Shown: positions 1-10,125, counted from the stretch's first letter. The stretch is DNA of 64,000 nucleotides from Acinetobacter lwoffii (GCF_019048525.1 NZ_CP077369.1:3162001-3226000); one strand, 5' to 3'. The notes: generated from the letters alone by a model not told the origin. Numbers and translations: made by a program.

Positions 1-27
1 CGGATAAATCACACGAGTTTTAGACAT
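1..27 (-). CDS. RatA-like START-domain protein, first 9 codons (partial)
   Basis: Reading leftwards from an ATG at 25-27 the strand encodes MSKTRVIYP and then runs off the window. This resembles the start of the RatA / coenzyme-Q-binding START family, which often lies head-to-head with smpB in Acinetobacter. Nine residues are too few for proof, and the upstream ribosome binding site is weak. Confidence 0.45.
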
Positions 28-112
28 CCATTTGTACTCTGTTTGTTATGTAGAATCTTATTTTAGCAAAAACTTGTTTTTTTGGTGAATAATCCTCATT
101 AATTTAAAAAAC

Positions 113-140
113 TTCACCTTATTTCTAGTTGCGGTACAAT
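113..140 (+). promoter_or_regulatory. Putative sigma-70 promoter of smpB
   Basis: A TTCACC hexamer at 113-118 and TACAAT at 135-140 are 16 bp apart and resemble -35 and -10 boxes. They lie about 27 bases upstream of the smpB ATG. This is a by-eye match only. Confidence 0.4.
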
Positions 141-166
141 AGCAGCACGTTTGGAAGTATCAGATT

Positions 167-646
167 ATGGCGAAAGCATCTATTGTAGTAAAAAAAAATA
201 ATGGCGGTACCATTGCACTGAATAAACGTGCCCGCCACGATTATTTTATTGAAGAGAAATTTGAAGCGGGGCTTTCATTAAAAGGCTGGGAAGTCAAATC
301 AATGCGCGCTGGTCGCATGACCATTGTAGAAAGTTATATTACCTTTAAAAATGGTGAAGCGTTCTTGTTTGGTGCACAGGTTCAGCCCTTGTTAAGTGCT
401 TCGACCCATGTGGTGCCTGAAGCAACCCGTACCCGCAAACTGTTGCTGAATCGCCGTGAAATTGAAAAGTTGATGGGTGCGATTAACCAGAAAGGTTATT
501 CCTGCGTTCCACTGGCCTGCTACTGGAAAGGTCCACATGCCAAGCTGGAAATTGCTCTGGTCAAAGGTAAGCAGCTCCATGACAAACGTGCCACCGAAAA
601 AGACCGTGACTGGCAACGTGATAAAGCACGAATTTTCCATAAATAA
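167..646 (+). CDS. smpB: SsrA-binding protein SmpB
   Basis: SmpB binds the tRNA-like end of tmRNA and brings it to stalled ribosomes for trans-translation. The 159-residue length is normal for the family. The typical N-terminal stretch [12 protein letters not shown] (about residues 19-30), the central [11 protein letters not shown] segment and the very basic tail ending in KARIFHK, which inserts into the mRNA channel, are all present. A GGAAG ribosome binding site at 153-157 supports the ATG at 167. The gene is divergent from the RatA-like gene and ends just before a bidirectional terminator shared with the converging flavodoxin-like gene. tmRNA itself (ssrA) is not in the window. Confidence 0.97.
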   Translation: MAKASIVVKKNNGGTIALNKRARHDYFIEEKFEAGLSLKGWEVKSMRAGRMTIVESYITFKNGEAFLFGAQVQPLLSASTHVVPEATRTRKLLLNRREIEKLMGAINQKGYSCVPLACYWKGPHAKLEIALVKGKQLHDKRATEKDRDWQRDKARIFHK

Positions 647-666
647 TGGATTAAAAATTGAATATA

Positions 667-695
667 AAAAAACCTCCGCATTTGGAGGTTTTTTT
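667..695. terminator. Bidirectional terminator, smpB / flavodoxin-fold gene
   Basis: AACCTCC and GGAGGTT form a stem around a GCATTT loop, with an A-run before and a T-run after. It can therefore terminate smpB on the plus strand and the converging gene on the minus strand. Confidence 0.85.
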
Positions 696-701
696 ATAAC
701 T

Positions 702-1262
702 TTAAGCTTTGCCGCCCAGTCTTGCCAGAGTCAGGGCAATATATTCCCCAAACCAGAGCCCGGTTTTTAAATCGCCCTCAGGTGGAGTGACTTCTACCGG
801 CGCATTATCTGACTGGGTCATAAGCCCCAAGAAGCTCGACATCCGATTCAGATCCGTCACTGCACGACCTGTCGGCATCAATGGCAATCCACTCCATAGC
901 ATACCGTGCTGCATGGCAAACAGATTGATTTGCTGCAAGACCGCCAGCTTGTCGCCACTGAGTCCACCACCATTGGTAAAGGCTGCTGCCAGCTTACCCT
1001 GCCAGCTACGTGCCAGCCAGCGCTTGGAAGACTGTTCCATAAACAGCTTCATGGCAGAGGTCAGGCTACCCATATAGGTCGGACAACCAAAGATAATTGC
1101 ATCGGCGGCGTCTAGTACATCCCAGTCTATATGTTCGACATTCATCATATGCACCTGAACACCAGTTTCTCGCGCACCATCGGCAATAAAATTTGCCACT
1201 TTAGCCGTGTGTCCATAAGGACTGTGATAAACAATCGCAACAGATTTGGAAGATAGGGACAT
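702..1262 (-). CDS. Flavodoxin-fold (WrbA-like) NAD(P)H-dependent oxidoreductase
   Basis: A cytosolic flavodoxin-fold protein of about 186 residues. The N-terminal strand and FMN phosphate loop (VAIVYHSPYGHTAKVA) are followed by the second flavin-contact region FGCPTYMGSLTSAMK and the TNGGG segment. This order is typical of WrbA / NADPH-dependent FMN reductase relatives, so quinone or flavin reduction is likely but the substrate is unknown. The frame extends to a TTG at 1271, but the ATG at 1262 is the more likely start. The gene stands alone between smpB and pgeF. Confidence 0.8.
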   Translation of the reverse strand: MSLSSKSVAIVYHSPYGHTAKVANFIADGARETGVQVHMMNVEHIDWDVLDAADAIIFGCPTYMGSLTSAMKLFMEQSSKRWLARSWQGKLAAAFTNGGGLSGDKLAVLQQINLFAMQHGMLWSGLPLMPTGRAVTDLNRMSSFLGLMTQSDNAPVEVTPPEGDLKTGLWFGEYIALTLARLGGKA

Positions 1263-1302
1263 AACGCTCAAAAGCCAAAAAATTCAGTTAAGTTTAACAT
1301 TT

Positions 1303-2043
1303 TCATGCCATAAACACGAATGTCGCCATACGCCCTGTTTTAGCTTCGCGGCGATAAGAGAAATATTCCTCTGCTTGACGATAAGAACACTGATCCCCAC
1401 CCAATACGGTATTTATGCCGTGTTGCTGCAAGATATAACGTGCAATTGCATACAGGTCGGCATAATATTTAGCTGCCTGTTCACCGACCTGAAATGCACT
1501 GTCCAGTTCAGGATATTTACCGCAAAAAGCTGCTTTTACTTCAGCACCAATTTCAAAACACGGCTGGCTAATTGCTGCCCCGAGCCAGGCCCAGGTCGGC
1601 GGAGTCTGCATAGCGGCAATGGTGTTTTCGACAATCCCACCCGCCAGACCACGCCAACCAGCATGCAAATTGGCAACTTCCGTACCTTTCGCATTCCCCA
1701 TTACTACAGGTAAACAGTCTGCAGTCATCATCATCAAGGCATGCACCTTGCGCTGCGTCACCAGACCATCTCCGACCAGTGCGGTAAATGGCATCTGCTC
1801 ATTAATGCTATGACAAATGGTGCTATGCGTCTGGGTCATCCAGGTAATCTTATCTACGCCAAAGGCAGCGAAATCCTGCAATAAAGCCATACGATGCTGT
1901 TGTACCCGTAGCGCATTATCCTGCACATGCAAGGCCAAGTTAAAACCTGCAAGCTCAGGCTGTGCGGATGGCTGTACTTTCGCATGGTGAACGCGAGTCT
2001 GGCCGACATACACACCTTGTGGAAGTCCTGGTACAAATTGCAT
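1303..2043 (-). CDS. pgeF: Purine nucleoside phosphorylase / multicopper-oxidase-fold PgeF (YfiH)
   Basis: A 246-residue member of the YfiH/PgeF family (DUF152, laccase domain). Relatives edit peptidoglycan precursors or act as purine nucleoside phosphorylases with a metal site. The conserved TADCLPV segment and HAGWRGLAGGI segment, which carry metal-ligand Cys and His residues, are intact, as is the C-terminal FSYRREAKTGR motif. It follows rluD by 37 bp on the same strand, so the two are probably co-transcribed. This rluD-pgeF order is widespread in gammaproteobacteria. Confidence 0.92.
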   Translation of the reverse strand: MQFVPGLPQGVYVGQTRVHHAKVQPSAQPELAGFNLALHVQDNALRVQQHRMALLQDFAAFGVDKITWMTQTHSTICHSINEQMPFTALVGDGLVTQRKVHALMMMTADCLPVVMGNAKGTEVANLHAGWRGLAGGIVENTIAAMQTPPTWAWLGAAISQPCFEIGAEVKAAFCGKYPELDSAFQVGEQAAKYYADLYAIARYILQQHGINTVLGGDQCSYRQAEEYFSYRREAKTGRMATFVFMA

Positions 2044-2080
2044 CTCGATTCCTTGCTTTGACGCGAGCTAAATAAAAAGA

Positions 2081-3133
2081 TTAATAGGCTTTGTTTTCGG
2101 TACGCAGCACTTCAACCAGATTGGCAAAGTCTTCCGGCCACGGTGCTTCAAAGGTCATTTCTTCTTTGGTACGCGGATGGGTCAGACCGAGTTGTACAGC
2201 ATGCAAAGCCTGACGCTTGAAGCCACGCAAAGTATCATCTAATAATTGCGATGCACCTGCAGGCATACGGACACGTGGCATATACACCTGATCGCCCACC
2301 AAGCCAAAGCCGATATAGCTAAAATGCACACGGATCTGATGGGTACGTCCAGTTTCCAGACGGGCTTGAACACGGGTAAAATGCTGGAAACGCTCTTTGA
2401 CATTGTAATGCGTCACCGCGTCTTTACCACCTGGAAGTACGGTCATTTTCACACGATCCACCGGATGGCGTTTGATTGGTTCATCAATGGTACCGCCAGC
2501 AATAATATTGCCGTAAACCACCAGGTCATACAGGCGATATACTGATTTTTTCTCAAGCTGTTTGCTTAAGGCAAACTGTGCTTCCAGATTTTTGGCAACC
2601 ACCAACAGACCACTGGTGTCTTTATCGATACGATGTACCAGACCTGCACGCGCCAGTTCAGCTGATTTCGGATAGTGATGCAATAAAGCATTCACCAAGG
2701 TGCCAGAACTATTGCCAGCGCCCGGATGCACTACCATGCCTACAGGTTTATTGATGACAATAATGTCATCATCTTCATAGATGATATCCAGTGGAATATC
2801 TTCCGGCAGACTGCGCGTTTGCGCTTCAAGCTCAACATTTAAAGTCAGGGTTTCAAAACCATCACTTTTAAATTTCGGCTTAACCGGTTGACCATTCACC
2901 AATAAATTGCCATCTTTAATCCATTGCTTTAATTTTTCTCGAGAAAAATCGCTCCAGACCATTGCGGCAATCTGGTCGATCCGTTGCCCGATATAAGTTT
3001 CATCCAGTTGAAATTGCAACGATAAACGTGTTGCAGTTGCTTCTGAAGTATGGTTATCTGCATCCTCAGAATCTTCAAGTAAATTGAAATCAGTATCAGG
3101 GATATTAGAATTGGAAGATTGTGCTTGACTCAT
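2081..3133 (-). CDS. rluD: 23S rRNA pseudouridine(1911/1915/1917) synthase RluD
   Basis: RluD makes pseudouridines in helix 69 of 23S rRNA. The 350-residue protein has an acidic, poorly conserved N-terminal extension of about 35 residues and an S4 RNA-binding domain at about 45-110. The RluA-type catalytic domain follows, with the signature HRIDKDTSGLLVVAKN carrying the catalytic Asp, and RTHQIRVHFSYIG further on. It is divergent from bamD with only a 71-bp gap, so both promoters must lie there. pgeF follows downstream. Confidence 0.95.
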   Translation of the reverse strand: MSQAQSSNSNIPDTDFNLLEDSEDADNHTSEATATRLSLQFQLDETYIGQRIDQIAAMVWSDFSREKLKQWIKDGNLLVNGQPVKPKFKSDGFETLTLNVELEAQTRSLPEDIPLDIIYEDDDIIVINKPVGMVVHPGAGNSSGTLVNALLHHYPKSAELARAGLVHRIDKDTSGLLVVAKNLEAQFALSKQLEKKSVYRLYDLVVYGNIIAGGTIDEPIKRHPVDRVKMTVLPGGKDAVTHYNVKERFQHFTRVQARLETGRTHQIRVHFSYIGFGLVGDQVYMPRVRMPAGASQLLDDTLRGFKRQALHAVQLGLTHPRTKEEMTFEAPWPEDFANLVEVLRTENKAY

Positions 3134-3204
3134 TTGCTCATTCAGACAAAAGTGGTTTAATAGTGCAATTGTAGCTCATTGCCCGTATTAACAGAGGAAT
3201 TTTT

Positions 3205-4170
3205 ATGTCGCTACCACATTATAAAATGACAATGCTTGCTGTGACATTAGGCATTGCATCGGCAATGGTAGGCTGTAGCAGTAATCCAAAAAAAGAAGTC
3301 GTGGATAAAGGTCCGGAATCTAGCGAACAGGTTTATATTCAAAAAGCACAGAAAGCGCTAGATCGTAATCAATATACCGATGCAGCAAAACAGTTGGAAG
3401 CGCTGGAAACTTATTTCCCGACCAGTCAGTATGCCCCGCAAGCGCAACTGGAACTGTTGTATGTGAAATTCCAGCAAAAAGATTATGAAGGTGCGGTCGC
3501 ACTGGCAGAGCGTTTTATCCGTCTGAACCCGCAACATCCAAATGTCGACTATGCCTACTATGTACGCGGTGTCTCAAATATGGAACAGAACTATAACGGC
3601 CTGCTGCGTTATACCTCGCTGAAACAGTCGCATCGTGATGTCAGCTACCTGAAAGTGGCTTACCAGAATTTTGTTGATTTCATTCGCCGCTATCCATCTA
3701 GCACTTATGCAGTGGATGCAGCACAGCGTATGCAGTTTATCGGTCAGGAACTGGCTGAGCATGAAATGAACGCAGCACGTTTCAACATCAAGCGTAAGGC
3801 TTATCTGGCAGCAGTTGAACGTGGCTTGTGGGTGATTGAACATTATCCTCAAACTCCGCAGATTCCAGAAGCACTGGCAACGGTTGCTTATGGCTATGCT
3901 CAGCTAGGTGATAAAGCGACTTCTCAGCAATATGTGGATGTATTAAAGCTGAATTATCCGAATCTGGTGAAATCAGATGGGACGGTGAATCTGCGTGCAG
4001 CGCGTAGTGAAGGCAGCTTCTTTAACCGCGCGACACTGGGTATTTTTGGTAAAGAAGCCAAGACTGTAACCGACATCGATGCACAGTCTGATGCGCCAGA
4101 AAATGAAAAGCGCAGCATCACCAATCGCATTTCATTTGGTTTGCTGGATCGTCCTAAAACGGCTGAATAA
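3205..4170 (+). CDS. bamD: Outer membrane protein assembly lipoprotein BamD
   Basis: BamD (ComL) is the essential lipoprotein of the BAM complex that folds beta-barrel proteins into the outer membrane. A signal peptide ends in a lipobox with the acylated Cys at residue 24 (AMVGC). TPR-like helical repeats follow, including QKALDRNQYTDAAKQLE at about 47-63 and the conserved YYVRGV segment. At 321 residues it is longer than the E. coli protein (about 245); the extra part is a polar C-terminal extension. GAGGAAT at 3194-3200 is a fitting ribosome binding site. Confidence 0.95.
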   Translation: MSLPHYKMTMLAVTLGIASAMVGCSSNPKKEVVDKGPESSEQVYIQKAQKALDRNQYTDAAKQLEALETYFPTSQYAPQAQLELLYVKFQQKDYEGAVALAERFIRLNPQHPNVDYAYYVRGVSNMEQNYNGLLRYTSLKQSHRDVSYLKVAYQNFVDFIRRYPSSTYAVDAAQRMQFIGQELAEHEMNAARFNIKRKAYLAAVERGLWVIEHYPQTPQIPEALATVAYGYAQLGDKATSQQYVDVLKLNYPNLVKSDGTVNLRAARSEGSFFNRATLGIFGKEAKTVTDIDAQSDAPENEKRSITNRISFGLLDRPKTAE

Positions 4171-4230
4171 AGCTAAAGAAGGCCGGCAGCATCAGCAAAT
4201 AAGACAGCGCTTTACAGGTGCATTTTCCTC

Positions 4231-4259
4231 AAGGGCAAGGTATCATACTTGCCCTTTTG
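4231..4259 (+). terminator. Rho-independent terminator after bamD
   Basis: AAGGGCAAG at 4231-4239 pairs perfectly with CTTGCCCTT at 4248-4256 across an 8-nt loop, followed by a short T-run. It separates bamD from dnaG. Confidence 0.75.
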
Positions 4260-4395
4260 CGTTGTCTTGCCCAGGCTTGAACAAAACGTGCAAAAGGTAT
4301 ACAAAGGAACTTGAAATATTCAATGTCCAACTAGACTATTTTCATTTTTTCAGTGATTTAGACCTTAGATTCCAGCACGAGAAGCTCAGCAGACC

Positions 4396-6318
4396 ATGGC
4401 CATTCCTCAACATACGATTGATCAGATTCTCGATCGCACCGATATTGTCGATGTGATTGGTCAATTCGTAAAACTGAAAAAAACAGGCCGTACCTATTCA
4501 GGCTGCTGCCCTTTTCATCAGGAAAAATCACCGTCTTTCCACGTCTATCGTGACAAACAGTATTTTCACTGTTTTGGCTGTCAGGCCAACGGTAATGCCA
4601 TCCGTTTTTTAATGGACATTGGCAGCCGTAATTTTGTCGAAGTGATGAAAGACCTGTCCAGCCAGACGGGCATCGAACTGCCTAAAGACAATACTGATTC
4701 CAATAAATTAAAATATAAACGTGAAGCAGCCAAACCCAAAATCGTGCCTGCTCAAACTGCACCACAAACTCAGCCGCAACAGAATAACGCTCCAACAGAA
4801 AATAATAATGCTGCATCTACGGCGAGTTTCGATCCATTTGCAGAGTTTCAGACAGTCGAACAGGATTTTTATGGTGACCCTTTTGCTTCTTTTGAACACC
4901 TACCGATGGCGGAAGTTCAGCAAGACGGTAACCTCTACGACCTGCTAGAAAATATCGCGCAGTTCTATGAGCGCCAACTCCCAAATAGCCCGAGTGCCCA
5001 GCAATACTTCAAGCAGCGTGGTCTGACTGCAGAGACCATTGCCTATTGGCGCTTAGGCTATGCGCCTGAAGACTGGCAACATCTGGAAAAAGCCTTTCCT
5101 CAGGATATTGAGGGCTTAAAACTTTTAGGTCTGATTCGCACCAGCGACAGTGGCCGTGATTTTGACCTGCTGCGTGAACGAGTCATTTTCCCGATCCGTG
5201 ATACCAAGGGCCGTGTGGTCGGCTTTGGCGGCCGTGCCCTGAATGACGAGATCAAGCCGAAATACATCAACTCGCCAGATTCTGAAGTCTTCCATAAAAA
5301 CCAGTTGCTGTACGGCCTCTATGAGGGCCGCAAACAGAAAGCCCAAGAATGGCTGATGGTCGAAGGCTATATGGATGTGATTGCGCTTCAGCAATATGGC
5401 ATTCATGGCGCAGTGGCGACTTTAGGCACAGCGAGTAATACCGACCACCTGAATATTCTGTTCAAGCAGAGCAACCGGCTGACCATTGCCTTTGATGGGG
5501 ATGCTGCCGGTCAAAAAGCAGCGCGCCGTACCTTGGACATTGCCCTGCCCCTGCTGAATGATGGCCGAGAGCTGAAGTTCTTTGTTTTGCCCGCTGACCA
5601 TGACCCAGATTCATTGATCCGCCGTGAAGGGATAGAAAACTTCAGACGCTTGCTGGATCAGGCACCGTTGATGTCGGACTTCGTGTTTGCCCATCTGACC
5701 CAAAATCAGGATATCACCACCCCAGAAGGCAAGAGTCAGGTTATGGGTGAACTAAAAAATCTGACCGAATTACTGCCCAAACACGGCTCCTTCCGTTATC
5801 TGCTGCAGCAATTTTTCCGCGAAAAACTGGGCTTTAATCGTAAATGGCAACCTAAGGTCAATACAGATGCATCTTTAAGCTTTAGTACCAAAATTGATGC
5901 TGAAGAATATGTGATTGCGATCTTGATGAATCATCCTTATCTGTATATTCATTTTGAACCACTGCGCGCGCTAGTAGCGGAAGATCAGTTGCTGTTTAAG
6001 ATTTTGAATATTCTGAATGTGATTTTTGATGACTTACCGGATGATCCTGAACTGTCGATCTATTATGTGCTCGGTGCCTGCGCAGCCCATCATCATGAAC
6101 TGCAGCATATTCTGCAGCATGCCAATGTCAGCGATTACACCTCATCGCCGGAACAGGCCGATAAGCTCGCGGCTGATTTTTCAACCAAGCTGCAATATCA
6201 GTGTTTAAAAAACAAGATTAAATCCAAGAAATTTAACAGTATTGCAGAAATGAAAAACCTGAAAATGCAGATTTATGAGATTGACCGCAAACGCTCAATG
6301 ACCCTGTTAGAAGATTAA
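4396..6318 (+). CDS. dnaG: DNA primase DnaG
   Basis: DnaG makes RNA primers for replication at the fork. The 640-residue protein has the CHC2 zinc ribbon (C38, H41, C59, C62). A Gln/Asn-rich linker at about 115-140 is longer than in E. coli. The catalytic core follows with the TOPRIM acidic motifs VEGYMDV and AFDGDAAGQKA, and then a C-terminal helicase-interaction region. The ribosome binding site is poor. The gene is not linked here to rpsU or rpoD as in many enterics; rpoD is about 17 kb away and rpsU is not in the window. Confidence 0.97.
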   Translation: MAIPQHTIDQILDRTDIVDVIGQFVKLKKTGRTYSGCCPFHQEKSPSFHVYRDKQYFHCFGCQANGNAIRFLMDIGSRNFVEVMKDLSSQTGIELPKDNTDSNKLKYKREAAKPKIVPAQTAPQTQPQQNNAPTENNNAASTASFDPFAEFQTVEQDFYGDPFASFEHLPMAEVQQDGNLYDLLENIAQFYERQLPNSPSAQQYFKQRGLTAETIAYWRLGYAPEDWQHLEKAFPQDIEGLKLLGLIRTSDSGRDFDLLRERVIFPIRDTKGRVVGFGGRALNDEIKPKYINSPDSEVFHKNQLLYGLYEGRKQKAQEWLMVEGYMDVIALQQYGIHGAVATLGTASNTDHLNILFKQSNRLTIAFDGDAAGQKAARRTLDIALPLLNDGRELKFFVLPADHDPDSLIRREGIENFRRLLDQAPLMSDFVFAHLTQNQDITTPEGKSQVMGELKNLTELLPKHGSFRYLLQQFFREKLGFNRKWQPKVNTDASLSFSTKIDAEEYVIAILMNHPYLYIHFEPLRALVAEDQLLFKILNILNVIFDDLPDDPELSIYYVLGACAAHHHELQHILQHANVSDYTSSPEQADKLAADFSTKLQYQCLKNKIKSKKFNSIAEMKNLKMQIYEIDRKRSMTLLED

Positions 6319-6457
6319 TTTTTCAAATTATTGATTCTTTTGAATCCAATGAAGTCACTGCTAGCTCACATTATTATTTATAATTTTCTCAAATAATCAG
6401 GCTGGGTTTTATGTTGAAGTACAAATCAGCAAAGAACCAAGCTTCTCATCATGCTGA

Positions 6458-7747
6458 TTAAAACGAATGCCTGGATTTACGACGCTTCGCGACTACATTG
6501 CCCAGTTCTTCCTGTAACAGCTCAAAATAGGTAGGATCTTCCGCTTTGGCCGCCTCACGCAGCACAATAGAAGTTGGATGCAACAGTTTTTGGGTTAAAC
6601 GATGTGAAAACTCGGCCAGTACCGTTTCCGCCTTTTCGCCCTTGGCAATACGCTGCATTGCCAGTGACAATTCTTCCTGACGTAATGTTTCCCCGTGGTC
6701 ACGATAGGCATGAATGGTCGCCCCGGCCTGTTTGACCTTTTGCTGGGTCATCAGTTCTGTAGCCAGCTGATTGACCATGATCTCAGCCTCAACAGCCGCT
6801 TGACGGCGCTGTGCCAGATTTTCCTCAATCACGCTTTGCAGGTCATCGACCCCATACAGATAAACCCCGTCCAGGCTTTCTACTTTGGCATCAATATCGC
6901 GTGGCACTGCCAGATCGACCAGCAGCATCTGCTGGTAACGGCGTTTCTTTAATGCTGCCTTGATATCAGGATAGTGAATCACCTGATGCAAACTGCCGGT
7001 ACAACTGGAAATGACATCGGCACGATGCAGATTTTCTGCAAGCTGATCAAAATCTATAATTTCGACTTCAACTCGATGTGCAATTTCCTGTGCCAGAATA
7101 TCCGCACGCTCGCGGGTACGGTTACAGATGATGATCTTGCCCACACCCATTTCTGCAAGATGCTTAGCCACCAGACTGTTCATCTCTCCAGCTGCCACCA
7201 CCATAATGGTCAGCTTGTCCGGGTGACTAAACACTTGCAAGGCCAGTTGTGCTACCGCATAGCCCATCGAGACCGCATGACTACCGACAGCCGTTTCCGA
7301 ACGCACACGTTTAGCGGCATAAAAAGCATATTCAAAAATGCGGTTCAGGTTTTGCGAAACGGTATGAGAGTCTTTGGCCAGAGAAAGTGCGGTTTTGACC
7401 TGCCCCAGAATTTGTGGTTCACCTAGCATCAGTGAATCCAGACCACTGGCAACACGCATCAGATGCGTCACCGCTTGAGCATTTTCATAACGATAGACAT
7501 GATGTTGCAGTTGTTTGACATCCACCCCATTTTTCTGGGCGAGCCAGTTCAGCACCATGTCAGCATTGTCAGACATGGCGTAAACTTCGGTCCGGTTACA
7601 TGTAGACACCACCACCATGTCGTTCAGTTGAGGGTGTTGGCTTTGCTCGGCAAGAATGGCACTTAACTTTTCAGGGTTAAACGCCACTTGTTCGCGCAGT
7701 TCTACAGAGGCAGTTTGATGGTTGACACCCAATGCAAAGAAAGACAT
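6458..7747 (-). CDS. hemA: Glutamyl-tRNA reductase HemA
   Basis: HemA reduces glutamyl-tRNA(Glu) to glutamate-1-semialdehyde, the first step of C5-pathway tetrapyrrole synthesis. The 429-residue protein has the catalytic Cys at residue 50 in [10 protein letters not shown] and the signature [16 protein letters not shown]. An NADPH-binding Rossmann domain and a C-terminal dimerisation helix domain follow. The start lies only 25 bp from that of the divergent TPR gene, so the promoters of the two genes must overlap or lie inside the opposing coding sequence. It converges on dnaG. Confidence 0.97.
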   Translation of the reverse strand: MSFFALGVNHQTASVELREQVAFNPEKLSAILAEQSQHPQLNDMVVVSTCNRTEVYAMSDNADMVLNWLAQKNGVDVKQLQHHVYRYENAQAVTHLMRVASGLDSLMLGEPQILGQVKTALSLAKDSHTVSQNLNRIFEYAFYAAKRVRSETAVGSHAVSMGYAVAQLALQVFSHPDKLTIMVVAAGEMNSLVAKHLAEMGVGKIIICNRTRERADILAQEIAHRVEVEIIDFDQLAENLHRADVISSCTGSLHQVIHYPDIKAALKKRRYQQMLLVDLAVPRDIDAKVESLDGVYLYGVDDLQSVIEENLAQRRQAAVEAEIMVNQLATELMTQQKVKQAGATIHAYRDHGETLRQEELSLAMQRIAKGEKAETVLAEFSHRLTQKLLHPTSIVLREAAKAEDPTYFELLQEELGNVVAKRRKSRHSF

Positions 7748-7772
7748 ATCAGGTCATCATTTCACTAAATTT

Positions 7773-9539
7773 ATGCTATTGTGCAACATCGGTGTCATAA
7801 AAAGCATTACTTGGATCAATAAAAAATTGCGTCAAACAATTAGCCGTATCAACGGCCCTACAATTAAGCAATATTCTACCACATTCCTACTGGTGGGTAG
7901 CATGGCTTCGACTGCGCATCTTTATGCAGCGGAAGCAGTTTACCATGCAAATCAAAATTATGATGCGATAAAACAAAGTATGATGGCTGAGTTTGCCATC
8001 GCTGCACATGACATTCCGACTGCTTTGCACAACTATACGGTGCTGGCGATCAAGAGCAATTCCACTTCAGTCAAGCAGCGTGCACTGAATGTCGCGCTGG
8101 AACATGATGACCTACAGGCAGCACTAGATATCTCCACGCACTGGGTGGTACAAGAGCCACAAGACGTCCCTGCTTTATTTTATTTATCACATATTGCCCT
8201 TAAAGCGCATGAATATGAGCTGGCTGCTGAGACCTTAGAAAAAATCCTGCAAATTGATGACAGTGCCGATCTGGAAGAAATTCTCGCCGGAATTTCACCG
8301 GAAGGCACAGAGGATCGTACTTATCTGATTCAGGCCTTAAGCACCACTAAAGCCAAGGACAATCCATCTATTCTGGTGCTGGTAGCCGGTCTGGAAGCAC
8401 AAAATGGTCAGCTCGAACAGGCTCTAAATACAGTTAACCGCGCCTTAAAAAAACGTCCGAATGCGACCGGCTATATTTTGATGAAAGCCAATCTGCTCAA
8501 TGCACTCGGCGATACTCAGGCGACACTGCAATGGTATGAAAAATCCAGCCGTAAACACCGCAATAATCTGGATGTACGTCTGGCGGAAGTCAAATATCTG
8601 GTCAAGCTGAACGAAGCGACTTTGGCGCTGAAAAAACTGCAAGACATTCTAAAAAAATGGCCGACTGCCGAAGAAGCCCTGTTTATTGCCGGACTGACCA
8701 GTATTGACTTAGAAGAATACGAGAAGGCCGAAAAATATCTGGTTGAACTGCGTTATTCTGCACAATATCAGAACGAAGCCTATTATTATCTGGCGGTCAA
8801 TGCAGAACGCAAACAGCACTATGAAACAGCCAAAGCCTATTATCGTCTGGTCGATGGCAGTCTGTACACGGTCTCGCGCCGTAACATGATTTCGATTTTT
8901 GCCCAGCAGGATAAACTGCATGATGCACTGCGTTTCCTGACTCAGGAACGGGTCAATTATCCACAACATGCCAGCTTCCTCTATCTAGCCCAAGCGGATA
9001 TTTTGACGCGCATGCAGAATAAAAAAGCTGCGATTCGCCTGTTGGAAGAAGCCAGCAAAAACCTGCCGGATGACCCTGAACTGGTCTATTCGCAAGTTCT
9101 GTTGCTGGATCCCCATCAGGATCGCGTCAAGCTGGATGAACTACTCAGCACTTTACTTAAAATTGAACCGAACAGTCCGACCTATCTGAATGCCTATGCC
9201 TATACCCTGGCGATGCAAAACCGTCGCCTCGAAGAAGCACGCCGCTATGTCGAACAGGCACTAGAATATGCACCAGAACAGGCGTCCATTCTGGATACCT
9301 ATGGTTATATCTGTTATTTACAGAATGACTTCGCCACAGCTGCGGACGTATTATACAAAGCCTATCAATTGAATCCGAATGTGAAGATTGGGGTGCGTTA
9401 TGCCCGGTCGTTGTACATGAAAGGTGATCTACAACACTTCCACCAAGTGTTACAACAATTACAACAAAACCATCCAAATGCCCCAGAATTGAAACAACTT
9501 AATTCGCTATTGTTAGCACCACAAACCAAAACGAGTTAA
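7773..9539 (+). CDS. Secreted TPR-repeat protein upstream of lolB
   Basis: A protein of about 588 residues made almost wholly of tetratricopeptide repeats, for example the ALNTVNRALKKRPNATGYILM helix pair and the C-terminal repeat EEARRYVEQALEYAPEQASI. A hydrophobic stretch ending in AHLYAAE suggests an N-terminal signal peptide, so the protein is probably periplasmic or membrane-tethered. The frame extends to 7722, inside hemA, but the ATG at 7773 removes that overlap. It lies 7 bp before lolB, and a TPR protein beside lolB is common in this order. No catalytic domain is seen. Confidence 0.8.
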   Translation: MLLCNIGVIKSITWINKKLRQTISRINGPTIKQYSTTFLLVGSMASTAHLYAAEAVYHANQNYDAIKQSMMAEFAIAAHDIPTALHNYTVLAIKSNSTSVKQRALNVALEHDDLQAALDISTHWVVQEPQDVPALFYLSHIALKAHEYELAAETLEKILQIDDSADLEEILAGISPEGTEDRTYLIQALSTTKAKDNPSILVLVAGLEAQNGQLEQALNTVNRALKKRPNATGYILMKANLLNALGDTQATLQWYEKSSRKHRNNLDVRLAEVKYLVKLNEATLALKKLQDILKKWPTAEEALFIAGLTSIDLEEYEKAEKYLVELRYSAQYQNEAYYYLAVNAERKQHYETAKAYYRLVDGSLYTVSRRNMISIFAQQDKLHDALRFLTQERVNYPQHASFLYLAQADILTRMQNKKAAIRLLEEASKNLPDDPELVYSQVLLLDPHQDRVKLDELLSTLLKIEPNSPTYLNAYAYTLAMQNRRLEEARRYVEQALEYAPEQASILDTYGYICYLQNDFATAADVLYKAYQLNPNVKIGVRYARSLYMKGDLQHFHQVLQQLQQNHPNAPELKQLNSLLLAPQTKTS

Positions 9540-9546
9540 TTAATTT

Positions 9547-10125
9547 ATGCGCAATTTGAGCCAATTGGGCTGCTGTGCCTTTGCAGCCACTGCTTTATTT
9601 TTAACTGGCTGTCAGCAGATGATCAAGCCACAAGCGCCTGCCACCCCGTCTGTACAGGCAGACAATCAATTTCAGCTGCAAGGTAAAATTGGCGTTCGCA
9701 CCCCTCAACAGACTGGCAGCGCATTCTTTACCTGGGTACAACAGCAGGAAGAATTCGATATTGAACTCAGCGGTATCTTAGGCGTCGGTAAAACCCAGAT
9801 TTCTGGCACGCCGGGACAAGTGACCTTAAACAGCGCAAAAACAGGTGTGATTCAGGCAGCCAGTGCCGAAGAATTATTGCAACGCGCAACCGGCTGGCAA
9901 GCACCGATCAGTTATTTAGTGGACTGGGTACAAGCCCGCCCTGCGACCAACTCTGCCAAATTACAAAAAGACGATACGCAGCGGATTAACCAGATTATTG
10001 AACAGGGCTGGACAGTCGATCTCAATTATAATGCGCAGGCCAAAATGCCAAACCGCTTGATTTTAAAACAGTCACTTGGAAATGGTGCAGAAAACCGTAT
10101 TACAATGATCATTGAAAACCGTTAA
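9547..10125 (+). CDS. lolB: Outer membrane lipoprotein receptor LolB
   Basis: LolB accepts lipoproteins from periplasmic LolA and inserts them in the outer membrane. It has 192 residues with a lipobox Cys at residue 22 (LFLTGC). The LolB beta-sheet pattern follows, including QLQGKIGVRTPQQTGSAFF and the region SYLVDWVQARPA. It sits between the TPR gene and ispE, an arrangement (lolB-ispE-tRNA/prs) shared with many gammaproteobacteria. The cognate carrier lolA is also in this window, at 36139. Confidence 0.93.
   Translation: MRNLSQLGCCAFAATALFLTGCQQMIKPQAPATPSVQADNQFQLQGKIGVRTPQQTGSAFFTWVQQQEEFDIELSGILGVGKTQISGTPGQVTLNSAKTGVIQAASAEELLQRATGWQAPISYLVDWVQARPATNSAKLQKDDTQRINQIIEQGWTVDLNYNAQAKMPNRLILKQSLGNGAENRITMIIENR

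Noticed and set aside
1..646. RatA-like gene and smpB as a toxin-antitoxin pair
   Set aside because: RatA-family proteins are START-domain proteins probably acting with coenzyme Q. smpB is not an antitoxin, and the genes are divergent.
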